This document shows, piece by piece, positions 21,977 through 31,237 of a DNA stretch of 42,942 nucleotides (position 1 is the first letter of the stretch; each line of letters begins with the position of its first letter). Position numbers and translations under genes: made by a program. The stretch is from assembly GCA_014925825.1 (NCBI GenBank), contig JACGCK010000319.1:1-42942 (forward strand). Direction: 5' to 3'. The notes beneath the pieces were generated by a model. The model had not been told where the DNA came from. It searched no databases and worked only from the letters and a program-made list of their open reading frames with translations. Source of the DNA: Pholiota molesta. Its lineage: Eukaryota > Basidiomycota > Agaricomycetes > Agaricales > Strophariaceae.

Positions 21977-24500
21977 TTATTGATAAGTAGGAGGCAGGTT
22001 GTCCAACGTTGTAGATCTGGAATTTTGACGAGAAACACCAGCAGCCTTTCGTTCTCCAGGAATTGGGAGCTCTCTTGTCGCTGGCGGTGCATATGGCGCG
22101 GGATCTGGCGATGAGCGTGTACTCGAAAATATACCGAGTTCGGGATGCATCATCGCAAGGAACTTCTTGTTGTTCTCCTCGACAGCCTCCTAATACAAAC
22201 AATGTGAGAAAATAAAAGGCCATTGTAATCACAGAAAATACTCACAGAAAATGTACTAGGCCAAACGACAGGCTCTTGAAGATGTTCTTCTGACATATGC
22301 CGGCTGTAAAACACCATATATGGCCCTGCCCCGAGATGGATACCGGTTGGGTCTGTTAAAACCGTTTCTTCGGGTACCTAGTGACCATGCTGCGTCAATA
22401 TATCGATAGTATTTCTGAAGAACATCCCATCCGTACTTCTGTGACTTCGTGATCAACAGTTTTCCACCAGATTCCGTCGGTGTCTTGAACGTAAGAGTAG
22501 ATTTGTTTCCTTCCAGGCAGACCCGTATGGAATAATACGGCACGTAGATCATACTAAATAGCGATAAGTAAAGCTCGATAGGTCAAAACCAACTGCAAAC
22601 CTGGTAAACTTGCAACTCAGGGCAGTCATAAACACGAGCTACGTCGGCCTGAAGTTGTTCAATCTTATGGTCGATATCTAGTTCGGAAATTGAATAGTTT
22701 GAATTGCTAACTTTGGACGTTTACGCACCTTCTACCTTTCCTGTTATCATTGTCATGATATCTTTCAAATGGTCCGCAGTTCTTTGCAACGTTCGCTTCC
22801 GCGTTGGGTCGTCGCCTGGATCGGCCACTTTTTCGTAATAGTATATTGTTGATCGAAGGTTTTCAAGAGCATCTCCGCCATTCTGTTATAAGAAGCATTA
22901 TTGGTAAGAAAAAATGGCAGATTATTCTGAAAACGCGAACCTCCGAACGCGTGAGTGTCTCCCTATGCGCCTTCAATGCCTTGATCTCCTCCAACATCCC
23001 ATGCTCGATCCTCCTCTTATCATTCGTCAATGCTAAATTTGCAAACAGAAATCTATCGAGATATATCGTCTTCGGGTATACAAAAGGATCTGGCGAAGTC
23101 TTCGCTGCACCCGGAAGACTTGGCAGACGCCTGAGCTGGAATGTTAGGACTTCGGAGGGGGTGATGATGACGTCGTGGCGGGTCTCTGTCTCCATGAATT
23201 TGGAAAGGCTGTCGGATAAGCAAGAGATGAGATCGTTATGTTGGATATCACCGGTGTATTCGACAGGGACTACGTTTTCAAGTTCAGAGTGTGTTTTATG
23301 TCTCGGTTCCATTCCCCTTTTAAGAATGATATTTCCATGTTTGAACGAAAACAGATGCCTGTGAATTCCAATTAGAGGATGGATTCATGATCATGATGAC
23401 AATGTGGCGCACTCAATGAATTCTTCATCCCCTGCTTGCGCTTGTAGGTGTTCTTCGATAAGGCCTGCAATATTTTTGACGACAACTAGAATCATATTAG
23501 AATTGATTTTGGTAGTGAAAGCAAGGTACACACCAGCGGATTCCTCTGCGAGCACATTCGTTCCAGGCAGCGGAGCAATTTCCAGTGATGGAATGACATC
23601 TTTGTCAATGATAGCTGCAAGCTGAGCCAAGTCCATATTGGTGAAAAGTTCGATTAGATTCCACATGGCACGATCTGACGAAAATTGAGCAAGAATATAG
23701 ACAGAATGAACAAGCACCAACGTACTTGGGTCGCGCAGAGGAGCATCAGCGTCTACAACTGGAAGACGCAGATTGGAAACCGTCAATCGCACTTGGGGTA
23801 TATAATACAATGCTTGCAGCACTAATGCGGCATATGCAAGAGAAGGCGTATCGGAGCGCAAAGCAATCGGACTGAAAAAATGTCATGAGCTGTAATCTAC
23901 AAGCAAAATGGACTGGCACACACCGGCCTCCTTCACGGATAGAGTCCTTCAGGGGCGAAATATCTATATCTTCCTTGAAGTCTTTCAGACTCGCTTGTAT
24001 CGCCTCGTTCAACGTATGGTCTTCATGCGTCACAGAAGCGCCAACTGGATCCTAGATAGTATCTGATGAGATATTCAGGATGCTATCTAGGAAATGGACA
24101 TTACATTTGAGCGTACCATCTGCCACTCGGGATGAGGGGCCCTCTCGCTTGGTCCGAACTGAGGAATGGACTGAGACGATTCCATCGACATCTGTATCGC
24201 CCGAGTCATATCGTCGTCGTCCGCTGTGAGATCGATCACAGACGATGAAGCCAGCGGAATCGATGGTACGGCCGGGCGGGTGTCGGTGTTCAAGCCGTCG
24301 GTGTACATTGGGTCTGGGGTGTTCCTGCGCTGCGCGTCCCATTGGGTCTCGGTGGCCATATCGCCTGCAAATAGAGCGTCTGCTGCCTTCTCCATGTCGC
24401 CTTTGTGCTTGCGCAAGACCCGCCTGGCAACCTCAACATCGACACTCGTGATGGATGCTAGGAGATTGCCATTGGCCTCTTCATCGCTTGTTAACTGCAT
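21977..24500 (-). CDS. USP25/28-like protein (UBA-SIM-UIM-UIM-USP) lacking catalytic Cys and His
   Basis: Eleven exons (minus): 24500-24117, 24051-23924, 23871-23726, 23674-23534, 23464-23401, 23358-22941, 22882-22729, 22677-22601, 22553-22437, 22377-22246, 22189-21977. They total 658 codons including stop, with all phases matching. Domain order is a UBA/CUE-like helix bundle (residues 10-45, VEVARRVLRKHKGDMEKAAD), a SUMO-interaction motif SSVIDLTADDDD, and UIM1 (DDDMTRAIQMSMESS). UIM2 (HTLNEAIQASLKDF) and a USP fold follow. That order matches human USP25/USP28. The Cys box, normally GNTC followed by an aromatic, reads LRSDTPSLAYAALVLQALYY with no Cys. The usual GHY His box reads HTGLPGRKQIYSYVQD with no His at that place. 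Other USP blocks remain (FSFKHG, IWWKTVDHEVTEV, LGAGPYMVFYSRH). It probably binds ubiquitin or SUMO but cannot cleave. Confidence 0.88.
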
Positions 24501-24985
24501 TTCGGCTGTTCAGAAAGTTCGAGTCTCGTTTCGCTGTCTTGGGGTTCTTCTAGTTTGAGTATAAGCTGGTTAATGGATGTGTTGCTCGGTGTGGAGTCTG
24601 GACGTCGTACTGGACGTCGGACGCTGTAGGTTGTACCTGGGTTAAGCCGCGCTTGGCGATGTCGCGGCGGGGTTGTACAATTAAGATTTGTCAGCAGAGA
24701 TGGCCATTTCAACAACCACAGAAATAAATGCGAGGGGAACAAGGGGGAACACTATCAGTTCCAGTGAATTACCGGTACAGATGAATTCAGAGGTTTGTTG
24801 GAGAATATTCACTTTTATACACATATACATAAGTTATTATTGAAGTTTCGGTCCTCGGCGAAGTCCTACTTATTACTAACACGTCGGGGTACCAATCTTT
24901 AGAGGGCCTCCAAAGGTTGGCACCCCCGACGTGTAATAAGTTCCACAACAGTTCCAATGGTAATATTGATATTCCTACCCGTCCC
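24501..24985. other. intergenic, with a foldback hairpin
   Basis: Lies between the pseudo-USP start and the 3' end of the second F-box gene. It holds the pseudo-USP promoter side and the imperfect palindrome at 24869-24940. No gene seen. Confidence 0.5.
24869..24940. repeat. imperfect palindrome (hairpin) 3' of the F-box gene
   Basis: The left arm 24869-24905 (starting CTTATTACTAACACGTCGGG) and the right arm 24907-24940 are reverse complements over about 34 nt with a few mismatches and a 3-nt bulge. The tip is the tight turn AGAGGGCCTCC. It lies about 45-115 nt after the F-box stop codon on the minus strand, so it may be in its 3' UTR; alternatively it is a tiny foldback relic. Confidence 0.7.
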
Positions 24986-26437
24986 TTAATGCGAATGAGG
25001 AGGTCCCTGTCTTGCAATAACAGTAGCCTGCAAGGATTCGAGTGCAGCAGCGTCCAAATTTGCATCTTGCTTAAGCGGGACGTTGTCGGCACTGAAGAAA
25101 TAGTCGTAATCGCGAAACATACCGGGATGAACATACCCCAAGCCATTGTCATAGTCCTCATAATTGTGGTGGTATGGACGAAAGGGGATCGGGTAGAGAG
25201 TAAATTTCTTCAAATTAACCAATTTGTCTCCGAAACCTTCGAATATGTCAGCCCACATTCGAGGGTTAGGGAATTCAGGTATGTTAATGCTTAAGAAGCA
25301 ATTTTGCAATTCCAATTCTACAAGAGACGGGTGGCGAAGAAGGAACGCTTCGACACCAGTGATTGATAAAGGATCATTTCGGGTTGTTTCGTCTTTGAAG
25401 GAGTCGTTAAAGATTATGCCACCCAGAGACGCAGACCGTAGATTCGGCCAGTTCATGGAGTCCCAGACGGTGCAACTGGGACCTACAGTGGCTATCAGGA
25501 AGTCGGTGAGCAATTGAAATGAGGTGAGATCGATGGGCGCTGTAAGGAAGGGATAATATCCTTCGTCCAGAAACTTCTATAACTCCTGCTTTCATCGAGA
25601 GCGTATCCTCGCTTTGAATCGGCCACAGTGCTTATGGATAGATTCGTGATTCCTTGCAAAAATGTTTTGAAACCGTCAAGACGAGCACCTCTATTTGGCT
25701 GCGTGATGAGGCCGTGGATGTGAAATGTGCGTATGTTGTTGAGTGCGTTCGGTTTAGTAGAAAAATTGGCGAGCTCGACCAGTATCTTGATCTGCAAAAT
25801 GCGGACGTCGGTCATGAAAATTTCGGGATCGTCTTCTCCTCCGCCGTCATCATCAGAGTCGGACATCCCAATGTCACAGTGTTCGTAGGATGAGGGAAAG
25901 TGAAGGCGAAGTGTTTCTAATGCAGGGAACAAGTGCAAATGGGAGAATATGCGGACTGATTGCTCGATTGTATCCACTGTGACGGGTGAAAAAACAGGCA
26001 TAAGTAATGAAGACCAACGTTCAAACGTTCATAGTTGAGCGGTTATCAAACAAAATATGACACATACATTTGAGTATACTGTCACTGCCTTTCTCGTCGT
26101 TTTCCCCATCGTCTTCGTCTTTTTTGTATTTGTGCTCGTCGTCATCATTGTATTCTCTTTCTTCAGGCTCTACATCAAAATTAATTTCTCTTACAAGTGC
26201 TGCTAAGTCCGGAAGCTCCTTCAAAAGGCTGATGACAGACGCGCTTGTGCCGCTCTTCCAAAAAAGGTTCAGAACGCGGAATAGGGGTGAGGCTGCCAAA
26301 GTCGCAAAGTCCTTGGATGCGAGGCGGAAAGCCAAAAGAGCTTGTTTGCCATCATCTTCTGCCTGAAGATTCTCAAGGATGGCGATTAGTAGTTCGACTG
26401 GCAGGGCTGGCGTATTTGAAGTTGAAACTGCTTTCAT
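24986..26437 (-). CDS. F-box/leucine-rich protein (second copy, unrelated in detail to the first)
   Basis: Exons (minus) 26437-26068, 25976-25584 and 25539-24986 give 438 residues. The F-box is at residues 10-55 (PALPVELLIAILENLQ, then AFRLASKDFATLAASPLFRVL). Next comes a very acidic/lysine stretch (YNDDDEHKYKKDEDDGENDE) and leucine-rich blocks such as FPALETLRLHFPSS and HPSLVELELQNCFLS. The second intron (25583-25540) is only 44 nt with a weak donor GTTATA but a strong pyrimidine-rich acceptor. It is needed because reading through ends at a stop in 25495-25497. A one-base deletion would explain the frame equally well. It is probably an SCF substrate receptor. Confidence 0.82.
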
Positions 26438-26570
26438 CTACGTAGAGATTGAGATGTTGTTATTGTAAAGATCGGGTGTTTAAACTTTGCAAGCGTGGCT
26501 TGATTCGCGAAGTTAGATAGAGTACCCAAATATTCGTCTAGCTGTCGATAGTCGTCTGCTGGAGAGATGA

Positions 26571-26579
26571 AGTAATGAC
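26571..26579 (+). repeat. 9-bp target-site duplication, left copy
   Basis: AGTAATGAC immediately before the element end CAGCCTCC. The identical 9 bp follow the other end at 27729-27737. Confidence 0.9.
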
Positions 26580-27728
26580 CAGCCTCCTACCCAGGCTATA
26601 CTTCGAGGTTCTAGGAAATCATCAGAGATAGGTACTAAGGTAGATAGGATAAAATAGGTGATGGGAAAATATTATGTTATTATTGATCCGACTATTTACC
26701 GACAAATTCTGTTTCCTGAACCTCTCCGTATAGCCTGGAAGAAAACATCTGTAAACAAAGGCGCCGTTCACGGCAAGAAACATCGGAACACGAATTACCA
26801 TCAAACGCATCAATACGTGTCGCAGGCGCGTTCTACCACGCCGTATCGAACAAGTTGGCCATAACTTTGCCATAACGTAGAGATATTGACATGTAGTAAT
26901 CCCAGTATTTGAGATTCCATGCAAGAATTTCTCAATATCAAAACCAGGCTACTGCATTGAATTTTCAACACCTAAAAATATTAAAAGAAACAATTACCTC
27001 AATTACTCCAGCATGCAATTGACTTTAATTTGACCTTTGTACCAGGCCACAAGCAATGGAGGGAGCTGCATTTAAGACCTGAGCAGCTCATGTGGTGTGA
27101 GGAAGAGCTATGTATCACACCTTTAAGTATAAAAGAGAGTCCAAAGTACCAAAGACTTATTACTGTGTTTTATGCCACTTCACCCAGTTCAAGCTTGCTT
27201 CCTCATGAGATCAGAGCTCGAGCTCTTATACTTTGAGATATGCTATAAAGCTTACTATAAAGCTTGCTTTCTACCAGCAATGTGATTGGGATGTTGATAT
27301 ATTGAAGGAGTAATTGAGGTAATTGTTTCTTTTGATATTTTTAGGTGTTGAAAATTCAATGCAGTAGCCTGGTTTTGATATTGAGAAATTCTTGCATGGA
27401 ATCTCAAATACTGGGATTACTACATGTCAATATCTCTACGTTATGGCAAAGTCATGGCCAACTTGTTCGATATGGCGTGGTAGAACGCGCCTGCGACACG
27501 TATTGATGCGTTTGATGGTAATTCGTGTTCCGATGTTTCTTGCCGTGAACGGCGCCTTTGTTTACAGATGTTTTCTTCCAGGCTATACGGAGAGGTTCAG
27601 GAAACAGAATTTGTCGGTAAATAGTCGGATCAATAATAACATAATATTTTCCCATCACCTATTTTATCCTATCTACCTATCTCTGATGATTTCCTAGAAC
27701 CTCGAAGTATAGCCTGGGTAGGAGGCTG
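26580..27728. mobile_element. Mutator-like (MULE) non-autonomous element with 0.42-kb inverted repeats
   Basis: A 1149-bp element made almost entirely of two long inverted repeats, 26580-27009 and 27307-27728, around a spacer of about 297 bp. The termini read CAGCCTCCTACCCAGGC. The arms differ by about three substitutions and an 8-bp insertion (near 26632) in the left arm, so the insertion is recent. The flanking 9-bp duplication AGTAATGAC plus long inverted repeats points to the Mutator superfamily (9-11 bp duplications). The hAT superfamily uses 8 bp. No transposase is encoded; the roughly 100-codon ORFs in each arm are the same sequence read in opposite directions. It inserted between the F-box gene promoter and the Nudix gene promoter. 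Confidence 0.88.
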
Positions 27729-27737
27729 AGTAATGAC
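27729..27737 (+). repeat. 9-bp target-site duplication, right copy
   Basis: AGTAATGAC immediately after the element end GGAGGCTG, matching the left copy exactly. Confidence 0.9.
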
Positions 27738-27860
27738 CATGAATAAACGACTTTCAACTTTGCGGCAGAAAGGAGAGTTGTGGTGTAGGTAAGAGCAGGG
27801 TAGGTAAGAGAGGACCGGGTATGTCCCGGACCGAACGGGGGATCATGATGAAGTGATCGT

Positions 27861-29289
27861 ATGGATAACACTTTTCGTCTTTCATCAATAAGTATGTCTT
27901 CCGAGTCTCTTCCAAAAGCCAGCCCTTCATTCCTCGATATCGTGGATCTTTGCGACAACGTGCACCTGCGACGCGATAATGCAGGACTATACGATGCCGC
28001 ATACAACTCCGAAAGACTCGTACCACTGTACCTATCAGAGCCACCGATGAGCCCTGTGATCGGACTGCTGAGGCCAGCTATTATCGAGCAGCTTCAGTCA
28101 GAAAACGAACGGAGCAAGAAAATCGGTGCACAGGAGCTGTGGTCTTTGAGGATAGACGCGCATGAGCAAATTACTTTGCGACATGGGGGTCTTGGGCCTA
28201 GCGTGAGTTTCCGTGACTACCTGGACACGCCTTCCAAGCGGACGGCCGCGATGAAGGAGCTCTGTGAGCGGTGGAGAGATACTGGGCTCTTTCCCGATGT
28301 ATGTGGACCGAAGAAATGGAGAACAGAGATGTATCCTGTGTATGCAGATCCGTTTGGGGTTCACGATCACCCTCTCGTGGCAGGACACGAGGATGGCCTC
28401 AACTACGCATTCGAGATGGAGCGTTCGGCATGCGCACTCTTTGGAGTTGTAACCTACGGGGTACACATGAGCATCTACGACGAGGTTGTAGAGGAAGGCC
28501 AACCGCGCCTTCGTGTTTGGGTCCCAACACGCGCTCTCACCAAACCCACGTCTGTTCCTTGCCTTCGTTGTTCCTGGGCTTCACTGAGTGGCTTTGATTC
28601 AGTTTCCCCGGCCTCCTGGACAATACTGTTGCTGGTGGCATCCCAAGTGGCATGTCGGTCTTCGAGTCTCTGATAAAGGAGTGCATGGAAGAGGCGAGCA
28701 TCGAAGCTGATGTGATCAAGAACCATACACGAGCTGTCGGTTCGATAAGCTATTTCTTCAGGTATGAGGGTGTTTTGTCTATTATTTATGCTTAAATAAA
28801 AGATCTTTATGACAGGAGCTCTAAGGGCTGGCTACAACCCGAAGTCGAGTGAGTCTTCATAAATCACTTATCTGATTCGTAACTTCAAAGCTTCATGCAC
28901 CATGGGTCATCCAAGATATGTATATGACACTCTCATCCCATCTGGAGCCGATCATACGCCATTCACGCCTCGGCCTTTGGATGGGGAGGTTGAATCCTTC
29001 GAGGTGCGGAACTTCGTCTTCCCATTCTTACGAGATCGTGATCTCAACCGTCCAAAAGTTCGTATCACACGACCGCCTTTTACAGCAACTACGTTCTGGG
29101 CTGTTCAAACCTAACTGTGGCCTTGGTAAGTTCAAGTGCTCTTCGTAACGCTATTCTTGCTGACTAGCAAATGCCATAGTAATAATTGATCTATTCATTC
29201 GACTTGGATATATCACACCCGACAACGAGCCGAATTTCGTGAAAATTATGAACCGCCTGCATGGGTCGTTTGATTATGACAAGTGGTGA
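27861..29289 (+). CDS. Nudix hydrolase with N-terminal DUF4743 domain
   Basis: Exons 27861-28549, 28603-28761, 28816-28848, 28916-29003, 29059-29125 and 29168-29289 give 385 residues, all in phase. The introns are 42-67 nt, and the last, at 42 nt, is very short. The N-terminal 150 residues match the DUF4743 domain found with Nudix enzymes related to yeast YJR142W (LVPLYLSEPPMSPVIGLLRP, then ITLRHGGLG). The Nudix core has LRVWVPTRALTKPTFPG, VAGGIPSGMSVFESLIKECM and EEASIEAD. The REXXEE half of the Nudix box reads KECMEE, with Lys for Arg. Next come ISYFFRSSKGWLQPEVEYVY and the C-terminal NEPNFVKIMNRLHG. Proposed substrates of relatives include oxidised thiamine diphosphate, not shown here. An internal ATG at 27894 is an equally plausible start. 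The Mutator-like element lies 124 bp upstream. Confidence 0.92.
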
Positions 29290-29785
29290 GAGATTCATTT
29301 TATCGGGCCAGGTATCTCGATATCGTCAATGTAGAACGCGATGTATCCTCTGCAATCCAATCCGTGAAAGGATCAATATCCAAGTCGCATAATCACTTAC
29401 GTTTTCGCAGCAAGCTGCGAGCTTGCATCGATGATATCGATTTGATCCTGCTCTTCGGAAGCTGGGCTGCGAATCAGTCATTATTGAATAAATATTGTCA
29501 CAACGATTTCATTCTGTTAAAGAAACGATACTTAAACTCCATACAACGCTAAAAAAATGCTGCTCTACCGGCCTGCAGGACCTGTATCTTCCCACAACAT
29601 TGCTCAACATTCACCATGTCTAAAATGTCCACGTGATTTAGAAGGAAGGATGAAGCGAGGACTCGGAAATTACAATTCGGAGAACGTTGAACGCAGATAG
29701 AACGATCATCGATGCATCTTTATTCGCTTCCAAACTATATAAATGGCCCCACCCAACCAACTGATTTTTCTTCCCCACCTTCATC
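29290..29785. other. intergenic region, Nudix 3' flank and peroxygenase promoter
   Basis: Tail-to-head gap between two plus-strand genes. An 89-codon ORF (29283-29552) overlaps the Nudix stop but has no signature. The peroxygenase TATA box lies at its right end. Confidence 0.5.
29736..29743 (+). promoter_or_regulatory. TATA box of the peroxygenase gene
   Basis: A perfect TATATAAA ends 42 bp before the ATG at 29786, so a short 5' UTR of roughly 10-20 nt is implied. It is the cleanest TATA element I noticed in the window and fits an inducible secreted-enzyme-type gene. Confidence 0.6.
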
Positions 29786-30884
29786 ATGTTCCTCATCACA
29801 CCCATTGTGAATGCCGTGCAGACTGTCGGCGTCTTGACGTGGGACCTTGGGCTTACTATTGGCAACCTCGTTACGCCCAGTCGAAAGGTTGGGCATGTTA
29901 CGCCGCCCGGGCACCCTGGGCTGGATGGAAAGTGGCCAGAATATATCGCTCCTAAGGAGGGCGATAGTCGGTGCTCGTGTCCTGCACTCAATGCATTAGC
30001 CAACCACGGTACGTGCTCCTCGATGCTGGATAGATTCCTTGTAATCTCTGACAAAGGTTGAAATGCTCGCAATGACGATCTCCAGGTATCCTCCCTCATG
30101 ATGGCAAAAACATCAAATTCGACGAGTTCGGTGCCAAAATCAGGTCCACATACAACTTCGCATCCAGCTTCTGCTTCTTTGTCCCCAACTTCGCCGCGAA
30201 CATGCTGAAGCGCAACTACAGGAAAGACACCTTTGATCTTGCCGACCTGGATCTCCATAACGGGATAGAACACGATGCCTCGCTCACTCGTACGTCCCAA
30301 TCAAATTGTTTCAAAGCCAGAAGCTGATGTGGATGTGTTTTGCTTGCTTAATTTTTTTATTGCTCGGATAGGCGAGGATAGCGCCCTTGTACCGAGCCAG
30401 GCTAAACCCCATGTACCGTTTATCAAGGAGCTCCTGGACAGCGCATCTGGAAAGGATAAGGACGGGAATGTCCTTCTTACGCAAAAGGATCTATCGGACT
30501 ATTCCGCCAAGCGTCGCGTCGACGCCCATGCCACCAACCCCGATTTTACGCTGAGCACATTCCACAAAGTATTCGGAAGCTCCAAGTGAGAATTTTTTTT
30601 TCTTCTTCTCTTTTTCTTTTCCTGACGAGATCTCCACCATGACATTTAGTTCCTCAACCTTAATCACCATTTTCGGTGGCCGCGTTGATGATCTAGAGTC
30701 CATCTTGATCGAGGAGCGCCTTCCTGATGGATGGGAATCTCGTATCAGGAAGCGACTCGGATTGACTATGGCCGTTTTCAACGCCACGGTGCTGAAGGTC
30801 GAGCGTGGCATTGACGAAAATAAATACAAGGCGAAGCTCGCGGCGGAAAGCCAGGAGGTTCCTCCCACTGAGTCGACGTCATGA
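29786..30884 (+). CDS. heme-thiolate peroxygenase (unspecific peroxygenase/chloroperoxidase family)
   Basis: Exons 29786-30008, 30086-30289, 30372-30585 and 30650-30884 give 291 residues, the size of short-type family I peroxygenases. The proximal heme-thiolate motif is SRCSCPALNALANHGILPHD (Cys ligand in the PC-type motif, near residue 66). The magnesium-site motif EHDASLTR (about residue 138) is the short-type EHD rather than the long-type EGD. These enzymes use H2O2 to insert oxygen into C-H bonds or to halogenate. The N-terminus (MFLITPIVNAVQTVGVLTWD) is hydrophobic but not a clear cleavable signal, so location is uncertain. The C-terminus is Lys/Glu-rich. A degenerate copy of exons 3-4 and the 3' flank lies about 5 kb downstream in the same orientation, across the EF-hand gene. 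Confidence 0.93.
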
Positions 30885-31237
30885 CGAGCTGGCGGAATTC
30901 ATATGTTATGACTAGTACGACCATTGTTTGTTTCCACTATCCTCCGCAATGACATTTCATGTTTGCAAATTGATATTTGAAGCGGCTCAATTTTTGGTGT
31001 TACATAACCTACGGTGCCCTAAATTGGCAGAGCACATCTAAAATTGGCAGAGGGGGTGAGTGCGACGTTCCAATCCGAAAGGCGCTTATGAATGGGATCG
31101 TTTCGTACGACTCATTGGCGATTCTTGACTACTAACCTTGGACCAGCTATACCTACCAAACAGCCGATTCTTCAGTTTCCAACTTTTATGTGAGAACCAA
31201 AATCAGCTTCATTTGCAATCCATTTGACAATTCTGAA
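30885..31237. other. convergent intergenic region between peroxygenase and EF-hand gene
   Basis: Holds the peroxygenase 3' UTR (shared in part with the pseudogene copy at 36296-36480) and the EF-hand gene 3' UTR. A 12-bp unit AAATTGGCAGAG is repeated twice near 31020-31055. No gene seen. Confidence 0.55.

Noticed and set aside
26622..27697. Two near-identical roughly 100-codon ORFs as a gene pair
   Set aside because: They are the two inverted-repeat arms of the Mutator-like element read in opposite directions.
29638..30300. 220-codon minus-strand ORF
   Set aside because: Antisense to peroxygenase exons 1-2 and its promoter, so a shadow ORF.
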